A DNA stretch of 58,765 nt, from contig JAFGKK010000129.1 in assembly GCA_016928575.1 (NCBI GenBank), positions 1-58,765 of the forward strand, given 5' to 3'. Under the pieces are notes generated by a model, which saw nothing but the letters and a program-made list of their open reading frames with translations, had not been told where the DNA came from and did not search any database. Source of the stretch: Anaerolineales bacterium (GTDB lineage: Bacteria > Chloroflexota > Anaerolineae > Anaerolineales > RBG-16-64-43). Made by a program: the position numbers and the translations under genes. Positions 1-8,659 of this stretch are shown here, one piece after another. How positions within the stretch are numbered: position 1 is the stretch's first letter; every line of letters starts with the position of its first letter.

Positions 1-220
1 CATAGCCCTCTCCGCGCCGCCGGTCCTCCATGCAGGGACAGACACCGGCGTGTATTCTTTGCCGTTGGCGTGATAATAAATTTCGAGTTATTGAATGCAG
101 TCCGTAATCTATGGCGATAATTCCGTCCATTCGATAAACCCTCAGGGCAAGCCGATATATTATTTGCCACAGAAAGCACAAAGGGCACAAAGGGAATTTC
201 GCAATTGCTCAACCAGCGAT
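1..220. other. left-edge stretch without a supportable gene
   Basis: No reading frame here resembles a known protein, and long frames running from here into the next genes on the plus strand are shadows of the minus-strand deformylase and CNB genes. Around 170-200 there is a CACAAAG-type direct repeat; a related sequence in inverted orientation lies near 500-535, so the two flank repeat copy 1. Confidence 0.4.
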
Positions 221-445
221 CGTCATGCCGGCGCCTGACCTCGGAACGGGGGTGAACTTAGCCGGCGTCCTTTTTTTTACAAGAACTTGATCCAGGCTTC
301 GAGCACCCCCGCTTCGCTATCGGCATTACCCGAATGCCAAGAGCGGGCAATGCCACTCCACGAGGGCAAGCGCCGGGGTGACGGACAAAACCAATAATAC
401 CGGTGATGTATGGTTGTGATTATTCTGTCGAACTGAACCGCCTGA
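221..445 (+). repeat. dispersed repeat family A, copy 1
   Basis: This copy starts CGTCATGCCGGCG and closes near 370-384 with CGCCGGGGTGACGG, so the ends are imperfectly inverted. The core carries a second inverted pair (GGGGGTGAA... and ...CACCCCCGC). A tail follows, containing GATTATTCTGTCGA and GCCTGA. The same order of blocks occurs at 50805-51024 and 55986-56223. No transposase is encoded; it looks like a REP/MITE-like non-coding element downstream of the deformylase gene. Confidence 0.7.
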
Positions 446-747
446 TACGGAATTTCAAAATATTGGGAAAATTGATAAGGGGAGCAAATAGTAAAAAGTT
501 ATTTGTGTTTTATGTGCTTTTTGTGGCCATTTATCGGCGCATTGCAGGATATCCATCCAAAGCATTGCGAATTCCCCTTGAAGAAATGTGGAAAAAACTT
601 GACCGGTGGTTTCGCCCGCCGCGGCACCCGCTTCGCAATCGCACAGGTTCCAAAAAGCGTCGATGCCTTTTTCGCTTCGCGGGTGCAGGTGCGGATCGTG
701 CCGGAGACACGGTCGAGAAGAGAACTCGGCCTGCTCAACCAACTTAT

Positions 748-1275
748 TTATACCTTGTCCTCCACCTCGCCCGGTTTGACCTCCCACACCTTCGAAGCCC
801 GGTCGACGTACAGCGTCGCGTTCAAGTGATCGATCTCGTGCTGGAAGATCCGCGCCAGCCAACCCTTGGCTTTGATTTTTACCGACGCCCCTTGGACGTT
901 ATGCCCTTTCACCACAACCTCGGTATGGCGTTCCACCTCCCCGGCAAAACCCGGCACCGACAGGCAGGCTTCGATGCCGGCGACCTTTTCCCGCGAAGCC
1001 CGCGTGATGTCCGGATTAATCAGGACGTACAGCTCCGGCGTGGGCGGAGGAGTCCCCTCGGGCGGCGGCGGATCAGGCTCCTCGGCGTATTCGACCGTGA
1101 TCACCCGCAATCCGACCCCGACCTGCGGCGCCGCCAAACCCACGCCCGGCGCGTCGCGCATGGTGTCGATCATATCGTCGATCAACCGGCGGATCTCGGG
1201 GGTCACCGCTTCGACTTTCCGGGCTTTCTTGCGCAGCACCGGATCCGGCTCGGTGCAAATCTCCCGTACGCTCAT
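748..1275 (-). CDS. def: peptide deformylase
   Basis: It removes the N-formyl group from nascent proteins in the cytoplasm, using a metal ion. At 175 aa it has the normal length, and all three family motifs are present: GVGLAAPQ (44-51), EACLSVP (102-108, usually EGCLS) and HEIDH (146-150), giving metal ligands Cys104, His146 and His150 and catalytic Glu147. A proline-rich insert (about 68-80) lies between motifs 1 and 2. An AGGAG site sits about 7 nt before the ATG, inside the end of the upstream CNB gene (3 nt between the two), so they are probably co-transcribed. Confidence 0.96.
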   Translation of the reverse strand: MSVREICTEPDPVLRKKARKVEAVTPEIRRLIDDMIDTMRDAPGVGLAAPQVGVGLRVITVEYAEEPDPPPPEGTPPPTPELYVLINPDITRASREKVAGIEACLSVPGFAGEVERHTEVVVKGHNVQGASVKIKAKGWLARIFQHEIDHLNATLYVDRASKVWEVKPGEVEDKV

Positions 1276-1278
1276 CGT

Positions 1279-2940
1279 TTACTCCTTTTGTTCAAAATCC
1301 TCCGACTCGGGGCGGGCGAGATGATGGTAAGCTTCGATCCAATCGGCGATTTCCTCCCGCCGGCGGCGGCGTTCGGATTCCGTCATCCGCCGCTTCTTGG
1401 ATTCCATTCTCCGAAAAATATCTTCCTGCACATGGACCGGGTCGCCGACTTCCTCGAACACCAAAATCACCTGGCCGACGGTGGCTTTCACCGTGCCGAA
1501 ATTCAACAGCCGCGCCAGGAGCGAAGGGCGGTCATACTCCAAGCTGAGGATGTTCTCCAACCCCGCCGCGCGGCGCTCCTCGTCCCCCAACGGCCGGCGG
1601 TGAAGGGCGAGGATTTGATCGGGGGTGATTTGATACAAATCGTTCGCCCAATCCAGGTATTCGTATGCGGCCCAGGCCGCCCCCCCCAGCATCACCCCGG
1701 CCGCCGTCAGCATACCCGCGGCTGGGCCTATCGGAAGGATACCCGCGTTCGCCGCCGCCCCGAGTGGAATCGCCGACAGCGAAAGCAGAACCGGAAGGAA
1801 GGTGTTGCGAACGAGGAAAAACCGGTGCTTACGGTAGGTAACGACGTTCCCCGATTCCACTCGGGTCTGGATGCCGCCCAGGGATCCGGACGGGGCTTCC
1901 GGACCGGAACCGGGCGGCATCGCCGGCGTCGAGGAATCGGTCTCCTCGAGACTCGCCTCCCCCGCTTGCCGCTGACTCAACCGCTCGGCAAGCAACCGCC
2001 CGATCTCCTCGCGGTCGTCCTGTTCTTGCGCCTGTTGCCGGCGCTTCCAGATCGTCTCCACCATTCGGGCGACGGCGTTGGGGTTCGGCACGGATTGAAA
2101 GACGATCGGGCGGGTGAAGGTCCGCACGGCCACGTCGCCGAAACCGAACGCGCGCTGGTTGACCGTGCTGGTCACGGCCACGGATTGGATCATATCGAGC
2201 GGGGTTTCCTGCCGGTCGTCATAAATCAGCGGGATCCGGCGCAGGGCGACGATCCTCCGGTTGGTGACCAGGTAGTAATCGTTGCTCCAGTCCAACGCCG
2301 ACCAGAACCCATAGACGAGGGCGGCCAGCACCCCGGCTCCCGGGACCAGATACGCCCATCCATCCCAGCCCTGACGAAACACCAGAATGAATCCGGCCAT
2401 GCTGAAAAACCCCAACAGAATCGGAAGGGCCAGACTCGGGACCAGGAGGAAGTTGGTTTTCCGAGTCGCCAGGAACACCGCCTCGTCGGGATCGAGCCAG
2501 GAAAAGGAGGCTCCGCGCACCAGGCGCCTTCCGCGGGCGACGGCCCGCAGCATTTCGTCCGTCTTCGGCAGATTCCGCAGACTGTCCCGGATCGCCGCCG
2601 AGGATATCCGCAGGACGGCTGCGTCGCTTTCCACGAAGGCCGAGGCGTGGCGCCGCGCCGCGCCAAGCACGGCTTCCTCGCCGAATATTTCGCCCGCCTC
2701 CAAAACCCGGATCTGCTCCTCCTGTTCGCCCAGCCGGTGCCAGATGCTGATCCGGCCCTCCAATATAAAATAGCAGTACCGGACGGGTTCGCCTTGGCGG
2801 AAGACGTCCTTGCCCTGCGGAAGCCGCTTGGCTTCCATCGCGGATTCCAGCGCGGACAGTTCTTCCGCGGGAAGATCGGCGAAGAGCTCGAAAGAGGATA
2901 AGCGGGGTTCGGAGTGGTCGTCGGCAGCCATGGGAATCAT
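1279..2940 (-). CDS. cyclic nucleotide-binding domain protein with two membrane/PH-like modules
   Basis: Residues about 15-130 match a CNB (cAMP/CRP-type) beta-roll: FELFADLPAEELSAL, then the phosphate-binding-cassette region GEIFGEEAVLGAARRHAS. Two similar modules follow, each with a pair of membrane helices leading into a soluble beta-rich segment resembling bacterial PH domains (YYLVTNRRIVALRR about 225-240; LYQITPDQILALHRR near 430-445). The C-terminus is a basic coiled stretch (KRRMTESERRRRREE). There is no catalytic domain, so a membrane-associated sensor or scaffold is inferred. An alternative ATG lies three codons in. It is directly upstream of def. The CNB call is firm, the function is not known. 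Confidence 0.8.
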   Translation of the reverse strand: MIPMAADDHSEPRLSSFELFADLPAEELSALESAMEAKRLPQGKDVFRQGEPVRYCYFILEGRISIWHRLGEQEEQIRVLEAGEIFGEEAVLGAARRHASAFVESDAAVLRISSAAIRDSLRNLPKTDEMLRAVARGRRLVRGASFSWLDPDEAVFLATRKTNFLLVPSLALPILLGFFSMAGFILVFRQGWDGWAYLVPGAGVLAALVYGFWSALDWSNDYYLVTNRRIVALRRIPLIYDDRQETPLDMIQSVAVTSTVNQRAFGFGDVAVRTFTRPIVFQSVPNPNAVARMVETIWKRRQQAQEQDDREEIGRLLAERLSQRQAGEASLEETDSSTPAMPPGSGPEAPSGSLGGIQTRVESGNVVTYRKHRFFLVRNTFLPVLLSLSAIPLGAAANAGILPIGPAAGMLTAAGVMLGGAAWAAYEYLDWANDLYQITPDQILALHRRPLGDEERRAAGLENILSLEYDRPSLLARLLNFGTVKATVGQVILVFEEVGDPVHVQEDIFRRMESKKRRMTESERRRRREEIADWIEAYHHLARPESEDFEQKE

Positions 2941-3130
2941 CGGTTATTTTACACCGGTAAACCCGGAAGTCAGGAAAATAAAAATGGAGTGTAAAAGAAC
3001 CTTTTCGCGGTAAATGGGCAAAGGCCTCAAAGGGTCGAGGGCAATTTTCTCCGCACTCCAGCGACGATCCCGGCTTGCTTCTCGGGAAACCGCATTCCTT
3101 GATCCTGTAAAAATGCTCCTCTCCTTTCCT
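2941..3130. other. intergenic, nothing recognised
   Basis: About 190 bp between two minus-strand genes. It should hold the CNB-def promoter. I see no convincing -35/-10 pair and no small gene. Confidence 0.3.
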
Positions 3131-4090
3131 CTACGGCCTCGTTTCCGGCTTTGGATGGGCTTTGAAAAAATCCCACATCACGGCCGAGGCGGCGACCGCC
3201 GGGGAGGATTCATCGGCTATGGCCGCTGCCCATCGGCCGTCCGGCCAGCTGTGCCCTCCGCCGATGATAGTGTACAGCTCCACGGCGGTGCCGTCCGCGC
3301 AGGGGGAGTAAGAATCGCGGATGAGCGCGGCTGATTCCTCGTGTTCTGCGGCTGTGGGGCATCCGTCGGCCCGGATCCAGAAATCCGCCGTATCCCAGAC
3401 CGAGGTAAAGGCTACACCGCTTATTCCGCTTCCGAACCCGCCGTTGTAGGGAACCATCGGATCCGCCGTGCCGTGAAAGTGGATGACGGACACCGGTTGG
3501 GACGGGGTGCATTCGGCGATGTTCTGGGTCCCGGACACCGGACCGATCGCGGCGATCCGGTCCGCCATTTCGCACGCCAAGCGGTAGGAGAGGATCGCCC
3601 CGTTGGAGAGGCCGGTTGCGAAGATCCGGCGCGAATCGACCGGCGCGACGGAGGCCAGATCGTCGAGCAGCGCGCGGACGAAACCGACGTCGTCGGCGCC
3701 GGACTTCTGGGCGTATCCGCAGCACAGGCCGGCGTTCCAGGTGTCGAATTCCAGCACCTCCGACCGCGAGGTCCCGCGCGGGTAGGCGACGATGAATCCC
3801 TCCTTATCCGCCAACGTGTTGAATCCGGTCCTCGTCGGCATATTCTCCGGTTTGCCCAACCCGCCGTGGAACACCAGCACAACCGGGGCTGCGGAAACAT
3901 CGCGGACTCCCTCGGGGATGTACAACAGGTAGGAACGTTCCTGTCCTCCAACAGAAACGCTCCGTTCAACCATCGGATACGCATCCGCCGCCTGCGGGGA
4001 TGAGAGGAATCGACAACCGGCAAGGCCGGCGGCGGAGAGTAGGCAGGCGAGCAAGGTCGGCGGAAAAAATCTCAGGGAAGGAATCGCCAC
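3131..4090 (-). CDS. secreted PHB-depolymerase/feruloyl-esterase family lipoprotein
   Basis: An alpha/beta hydrolase of the LpqC/PHB depolymerase family (COG3509 type), probably cleaving esters outside the cell. A signal peptide ends in the lipobox LAGC (Cys26). The oxyanion region is VLVFHGGLG (about 71-79). The nucleophile elbow GLSNG gives Ser162, the acid is Asp210 (HGTADPMVPY) and the base is His280 (GGGHSWPDG). The family signature NAGLCCG is at 119-125. Its 319 aa is normal. It stands alone, 85 bp from the next gene. The true substrate is unknown; polyester, feruloyl and acetylxylan esters all fit the family. Confidence 0.88.
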   Translation of the reverse strand: MAIPSLRFFPPTLLACLLSAAGLAGCRFLSSPQAADAYPMVERSVSVGGQERSYLLYIPEGVRDVSAAPVVLVFHGGLGKPENMPTRTGFNTLADKEGFIVAYPRGTSRSEVLEFDTWNAGLCCGYAQKSGADDVGFVRALLDDLASVAPVDSRRIFATGLSNGAILSYRLACEMADRIAAIGPVSGTQNIAECTPSQPVSVIHFHGTADPMVPYNGGFGSGISGVAFTSVWDTADFWIRADGCPTAAEHEESAALIRDSYSPCADGTAVELYTIIGGGHSWPDGRWAAAIADESSPAVAASAVMWDFFKAHPKPETRP

Positions 4091-4175
4091 TCGGGCAACC
4101 TCCGGAACCTATTATGAGGAATCATACTCCCGAATGGAACGGAATCCGGAGGCGTTCGATGGGGAGGCGAGGGGA

Positions 4176-4847
4176 TCAGGCTTTCGGCCGCCGCGGGATA
4201 AGCATCGACGTTTTGGCTTTGTATTCCACGTAGGATTCACCGAAACGGATTTCCAATTCCCGTTCTTCATGCACTTTCAAGTAGAACGTCCAAAAGGGGG
4301 TGAGCAGAAAAACCACCCAAAGGACGAAGAGCGCGGATTGGATCCGGATCCCGAGAGAGAGGAAGAACAGCAAGGTGGCCAGCACCATCGGATTGCGGGT
4401 CCAGGCGTAGATCCAATCCGCGGCGAGTTTCCGGCTGAGCGACACGGCGAAGGGGGCGCCGAGTCCCCTCAAGGCGAGATTGGCCACGGTGAAGGCCAAG
4501 CAAGTGCCGGTCAGGACAACCAGCGCAAGGCCAACACCCGGCGGAATGGGGATTTTCCAATCGGGCCATTGCGGGTAGGTGGCCACGGCCCGGAAAATCG
4601 AGGCGCCGAGAAGGAACACTACGAGGTAATGCAGGATCGTGGTGACGCGCACCGTGTGTTCCAGGGTCGGCCGCCGATCGAGGATTTTTCTTCCCAGCCA
4701 AACCAGCGGAAAGATTATCAGAACAAGCCCCACCATTATTCCGAAATCCGGAGCCGGCGCATACGGCCGTTCCATCAGCCGCCGCCAACAAACCAGCATC
4801 ACAAGAAGCGCAGCGATCCGCAGCAGGGCTGCGACGGTTTTCCTCAT
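4176..4847 (-). CDS. isoprenylcysteine carboxyl methyltransferase-like membrane protein
   Basis: A polytopic membrane protein (about five or six helices) ending in the ICMT/PEMT-type SAM-binding motif. This shows as TRNPMVLATLLFF (about 160-172), then EERELEIRFGESYVEYKAK and a terminal PRRPK. The family methylates isoprenylcysteine or phospholipid head groups in eukaryotes; bacterial members methylate unknown, probably lipid, substrates. At 223 aa it is complete. The start follows a weak purine stretch. Its neighbours give no clue to a substrate. Confidence 0.85.
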   Translation of the reverse strand: MRKTVAALLRIAALLVMLVCWRRLMERPYAPAPDFGIMVGLVLIIFPLVWLGRKILDRRPTLEHTVRVTTILHYLVVFLLGASIFRAVATYPQWPDWKIPIPPGVGLALVVLTGTCLAFTVANLALRGLGAPFAVSLSRKLAADWIYAWTRNPMVLATLLFFLSLGIRIQSALFVLWVVFLLTPFWTFYLKVHEERELEIRFGESYVEYKAKTSMLIPRRPKA

Positions 4848-4984
4848 CGGACCCTCGATCTCTTTTCCGGCTTCGAACCGAATCCCCGCGGCCGCTTTTT
4901 CCTCTTCGCCGAATTGGAAATATTTGCCGGGCAGGAGGCTGGGATGCCGGCTTCAGCCCGTGAGGCAAAAGGAGGAAAATCCGG

Positions 4985-5743
4985 TCACAATCCTTGATAT
5001 TTGGAATCGTCGATCGCTTTCTTCAGCTTTTCTTCCTCGGAAGGCGCGGGAATTCGCGTTTTCGCATTCTCCAATTCGGCCTGTTCGGCGGCCCGAAGGT
5101 CCGCAAGCGACGAGAGGCGGACGGAGCCGATCCTTCCGCAGTGGGGGCAGCGGGCGAACTTGTGCAGCAGCAGATTCAGGGAGAGAAAGGGAAACGGGAA
5201 CGGACGTTTGCACTTCGGGCAGATGCCGCCGCCGAAGGTGTAGGTGCGCCGAGTGCCGGCCGGGAGGGGAGCGGATTTGCGTCCGGTCAGCAGGGGGATG
5301 ACGGCTGAAACCGCGATCGCGCCGAAAATCACCGCAAAGGTCGGAATCAGGATTTTCACCAGCGCATCGCCCGCCTCCGAAGCCGGGACGAAGGTCGGGA
5401 AGGCGGAATTCGAGCGCAGCGTCTTTCCGTCGTCGGTGTGCCCGATCGCATACAGCTCATGCGGGCCATCCGGATAGCTGTCGGTCACGAATTGCAGGCT
5501 GAACGGCGCGGTTGCATCCTCGCCGACCAGCAATTCGTCGATGAAAAACTCCACCCGGACGAGATTGTCGGGTCCGCGCACGTGGAAGGAAAAGGTTCCC
5601 TGGATGTCGCCACCGAAACCGCCGTAGCCCCAATCCCGCGAAAGACTCATGGTGAGCGTTTCCTCCTGCGCCAGGACGGGGAAGGCGGATAAGCCAACGG
5701 CCAGGACGGCCAGGAACAACGCAATCCGAATTCTTTGGATCAT
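4985..5743 (-). CDS. exported Ig-like/zinc-ribbon membrane protein of an ABC exporter operon
   Basis: A signal peptide (residues 1-25, ending VLAQ) leads into an extracellular beta-rich region (HVRGPDNLVRVEFFIDELL; SYPDGPHELYAIGH) like Ig-like/Bacterial-Ig domains. One transmembrane helix (about 128-152) follows, then a cytoplasmic tail with two Cys pairs, CPKCKRPF and CPHCGRIG, that can form a zinc ribbon. The gene starts 4 nt after the permease stop, so it is the last gene of the ABC operon. No known function; an accessory subunit or substrate receptor is inferred from position alone. Confidence 0.7.
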   Translation of the reverse strand: MIQRIRIALFLAVLAVGLSAFPVLAQEETLTMSLSRDWGYGGFGGDIQGTFSFHVRGPDNLVRVEFFIDELLVGEDATAPFSLQFVTDSYPDGPHELYAIGHTDDGKTLRSNSAFPTFVPASEAGDALVKILIPTFAVIFGAIAVSAVIPLLTGRKSAPLPAGTRRTYTFGGGICPKCKRPFPFPFLSLNLLLHKFARCPHCGRIGSVRLSSLADLRAAEQAELENAKTRIPAPSEEEKLKKAIDDSKYQGL

Positions 5744-5747
5744 TTTT

Positions 5748-6554
5748 TCATCTCCACCGGGTGAGGATCGATTCGCGCTGAAACACCTTTGTCGCCAAGT
5801 AAAACATTAGCCCGTCCAAGGCCAGGAAGATCAACGCCGCGAAGACGATGATCTCCCGATTAAGGACGAACAGGCCGGAAAGCTGGCCCAGGAAGCCCGC
5901 CATGACCGGGATGATGACGACCGCCGAGATCTGCTCGGCGACGCGCGGATCGTTGACACGCGAGGAGACCATCAGGGCGAAGGTCACCGCCAGGAACGCC
6001 AGGAGCGGGCCGAGGACGAAGACCGCCAGCAGCCAGCGCAGATCCAGGAGCACCGTCACAAGCGCCGGATTGGCCAGGATGATCGCCGCGCCGAGCGCGA
6101 AGATGCCGAACGCACCGAAGGTGGCCGCCACCGCCGGGATGACCGCCGCCAGGCACTTGCCGATCAGCAGTTCAAAGGTGGTGATCGGCGTCGCCAGGAG
6201 CGGTTCGAGCGAGCGGGTGGTTTTTTCGCCGACGACCGAGTAGCCGGCGATCGCGCCGGGGATGACGACCGGGATGATCATGAACAGGACCATGAAGGCG
6301 TTCATCATGTACACCTTCAGGCAGTCGCCGGGCTCCAGCGAACTCGGGCACAAGGCGGCCATCTCCCGCGGGATCGTCTCCGAGGACAACGTTCCGGCGG
6401 AGGCGGCGCCCGCGTCTTTCATGGAAAACAGAATGCCCAGTGGGAGGGCGGCCATCAGCAGGGGGAGAAATGCCACCGAGAAGATCACCAGCCGGTTCTG
6501 GAAAACCTCCAGCCACTCTTTTCGGATGATGGTGCGGATCTTTTGCATGCCCAC
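5748..6554 (-). CDS. ABC-2 type transporter permease
   Basis: A six-helix permease of the ABC-2/NatB type: a cytoplasmic N-terminal amphipathic helix (TIIRKEWLEVFQNRLVIF), a large loop after helix 1, and the conserved segment EKTTRSLEPLLATPITTFELL (about 111-131) that couples to the ATPase. 268 aa. It starts 1 nt after the stop of the ATPase gene, so the two form one transporter, presumably an exporter. Helix 1 and the extracellular loop between residues about 40 and 78 are typical. The substrate is unknown. Confidence 0.9.
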   Translation of the reverse strand: MGMQKIRTIIRKEWLEVFQNRLVIFSVAFLPLLMAALPLGILFSMKDAGAASAGTLSSETIPREMAALCPSSLEPGDCLKVYMMNAFMVLFMIIPVVIPGAIAGYSVVGEKTTRSLEPLLATPITTFELLIGKCLAAVIPAVAATFGAFGIFALGAAIILANPALVTVLLDLRWLLAVFVLGPLLAFLAVTFALMVSSRVNDPRVAEQISAVVIIPVMAGFLGQLSGLFVLNREIIVFAALIFLALDGLMFYLATKVFQRESILTRWR

Positions 6555-6555
6555 C

Positions 6556-7470
6556 TCAAGCGTTCTTGACCAGCTGGAGGTAGACGTCCTCCAGCGTGTG
6601 CCGCAATTCGCCGACGAACACCACCTCCGCCCCGGCGCCGATCAGGCGGTGGAGGATTTCGGGATTGTGCGTTTCGGGATCGTCCAGGGCAATCACCAGT
6701 TTGTTCTCGATGATTTTCGCGTCCCGGATGAAAGGCAGTCTGTGCACCTCGTCGAGGAACTTGGCGTCCGCCGTCCGCAGATGAACGACGACTTTCCTCC
6801 CGAACACCGATTTGCGCAAGTTGGCCGGCGTGTCCACCACCAGCAGACGCGTTTTAAAAACGCCGATCCGGTCGCACAGCCGATCGGCTTCGTCCAGGTT
6901 GTGGGTGCAAAGGAAGATCGTGCGGCCTTCCTGCCGCAAACCGGCGATGAACTCGCGGACTAGGACCGAGGCTTCCGGATCGAGTCCGGCCGTCGGCTCG
7001 TCGAGGAACACGACCCGCGGTTCGTGCAAGAGCGCCCGCGCGATCGCCAGTTTCTGGCGCATCCCCTTGGAGAAGGTGCCGGCCGCATCCAGGCGGCGGT
7101 CCCACAGGCCGAGCATTTTTAAATATTTTTCCACCTGTCCGCGGACGTCCTTGACTTCGTGCAATTCGGCGAAAATCCGCAGGTTGTTTTCCGCCGAGAG
7201 GTTATCGTACATCCCCGGCGTTTCGGTCAGCACGCCGACCGTGCGGCGGATTTCGGTATCCTGACGGCCCACCGTGAGGCCGGCGACGGAGGCCGATCCG
7301 CGGGTGATCCCGATCAGGCTGGTCAACATTCGGACGGTGGTCGTCTTCCCGGCTCCGTTCGGGCCCAGAAAACCGAACACCTCGCCCTCGCGCACGTCCA
7401 GGCTGAGGGAATCCACCGCCAGAACCTTTCCGAACTGCTTGGTGACGTTGTCGGCGCGGATTATCGGCAT
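6556..7470 (-). CDS. ABC transporter ATP-binding protein (NatA/CcmA type)
   Basis: The motor subunit for the adjacent permease. Walker A GPNGAGKT (36-43), signature FSKGMRQK (133-140), Walker B VVFLDEP (153-159), D-loop AGLDP (161-165) and an H-loop in FLCTHNLDEAD are all present. The region after about 225 is the extra C-terminal domain seen in NatA-type exporters. At 304 aa it is complete. Its start abuts the stop of the YhfC gene with no intervening base, so translation is likely coupled. Confidence 0.95.
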   Translation of the reverse strand: MPIIRADNVTKQFGKVLAVDSLSLDVREGEVFGFLGPNGAGKTTTVRMLTSLIGITRGSASVAGLTVGRQDTEIRRTVGVLTETPGMYDNLSAENNLRIFAELHEVKDVRGQVEKYLKMLGLWDRRLDAAGTFSKGMRQKLAIARALLHEPRVVFLDEPTAGLDPEASVLVREFIAGLRQEGRTIFLCTHNLDEADRLCDRIGVFKTRLLVVDTPANLRKSVFGRKVVVHLRTADAKFLDEVHRLPFIRDAKIIENKLVIALDDPETHNPEILHRLIGAGAEVVFVGELRHTLEDVYLQLVKNA

Positions 7471-8334
7471 TTATGAAAACCTCGTATCGTCGAGCTTTTG
7501 GGGCGTTTCTTCCACGGGCCGCGGGGTGAACGCGGCGGCGGGAGGAGTCGGACGGGGTTCCTGATCCGGAGGCTCGGGCCGGCGCAGCAGGTAAAGAATG
7601 CCGATGGAAAGTGCGCAATACCCCGCGACCATGGCCTCAGTGCCGTAGACCCCGAAATGCCGAATCGCCAATACGGCCGAGGCGTCGATGACCGCATGGA
7701 ACCCGACCGCCAGCCAGAGCCAACGGTGTTGGCCCCGAACGAAGCACTGCAGCACGATCACGGCGAGGGCGATCTGCACCGGAATGGTGAGTGCGCGCTC
7801 GAGTGCGCCGAGCAGGGAATCGTACCAGGTCATCGACCAGTAGGCCCCGACCTGCTCCTGGGCGGCCGCCAGCTGGTCGGCCGGGACGAGCGCCGCAAGA
7901 TCCGCCCCGCGCAGCGCCGCAAGCTGGAGCAATTCCAGCAGGACGAAGAATCCGAGCAAGATCGCTTCCGCGCCGCCGTGGCCGGCGCCGGTCAATACCC
8001 CCGTCCGCCACGAGCGGGCATCGGTGGCCCACCAGCGGTACATCCCGTAGCGGAAGAGTTCCTCGAATAATCCGGCGCTTAATCCGAGGAACGCGGCGTT
8101 GAAAAGCAGCTGCCCGGCGGGAGGAAGCTGGGCAAGCGGAGTCCGATTGAGGAGCGCGCCCATGAAGAGGTTGAACGGGATGTGGCCGACCTGGGAAAGG
8201 ATGAACGTCGCGGCGCCGATCAACCACAGTCGCCACCCCAGCTTCCACCGGCGGGTCAGGAAGATCGCCAACCCGACGGGCAGGGCGATCATCAAGATGC
8301 CGTTGGCGGCGTGCGCGATAAAAATCCCGTCCAT
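7471..8334 (-). CDS. YhfC-family intramembrane protein (putative glutamic-type protease)
   Basis: A protein of about seven membrane helices matching the YhfC family (PF10086), related to CAAX-type intramembrane proteases. The probable active-site glutamates are in GLFEELFRYGMYRWW (about 107-121), an EExxR motif. A second motif is GAGHGGAEAILLG and further histidines occur in later helices (VGFHAVIDA). A cytoplasmic proline-rich tail of about 40 aa ends the protein. It lies directly upstream of and touching the ABC ATPase gene. Membrane-protein processing within this operon is an inference; proteolysis has not been shown for most family members. Confidence 0.82.
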   Translation of the reverse strand: MDGIFIAHAANGILMIALPVGLAIFLTRRWKLGWRLWLIGAATFILSQVGHIPFNLFMGALLNRTPLAQLPPAGQLLFNAAFLGLSAGLFEELFRYGMYRWWATDARSWRTGVLTGAGHGGAEAILLGFFVLLELLQLAALRGADLAALVPADQLAAAQEQVGAYWSMTWYDSLLGALERALTIPVQIALAVIVLQCFVRGQHRWLWLAVGFHAVIDASAVLAIRHFGVYGTEAMVAGYCALSIGILYLLRRPEPPDQEPRPTPPAAAFTPRPVEETPQKLDDTRFS

Positions 8335-8410
8335 ATCAAGACTCCCTTTTACCCGGAATCGATGGCCGGCTCAGGCGCGCGGAATCTCTGTTGAGAAGCG
8401 GGGGGGGGCC

Positions 8411-8656
8411 TCAGCCGAGCTGGGCGTCCAAACCGGGTATACTGCGCCTCCGGCGTACGGACGCGGTCAACGGACGCTTGGCGATGATCCGCAGGCGGGT
8501 GGTTCCCGTGTGATAGAACCCGCTGACGATCTCCCAGCCTTCTTCGCCCCAGGCGTTCAAGAGCGCCTCAAACTCCTCGCGCTTGGGCTCGCTCCTGATC
8601 ACCCCGCCGAAATCCTCGACGCGGTATTCCCAGAGGGGATATTCGGATCCGGCCAT
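8411..8656 (-). CDS. DUF4177 domain protein
   Basis: A small cytoplasmic protein (81 aa) with the DUF4177 pattern: an aromatic N-terminal strand (LWEYRVEDF), a helix (KREEFEALLNAWGEEGWEIVSGF) and a final strand (RLRIIAKRPL). Function unknown for the family. It starts 3 nt after the slipin stop and is followed 76 bp later by the YhfC gene. Its association with slipin suggests an accessory role at the membrane, which is inference only. Confidence 0.85.
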   Translation of the reverse strand: MAGSEYPLWEYRVEDFGGVIRSEPKREEFEALLNAWGEEGWEIVSGFYHTGTTRLRIIAKRPLTASVRRRRSIPGLDAQLG

Positions 8657-8659
8657 CGG

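Noticed and set aside
403-2901. An 832-codon plus-strand frame opposite def and the CNB gene
   Set aside because: It is the antisense shadow of two well-supported minus-strand genes, has an Arg/Pro/His-rich composition and no domain.
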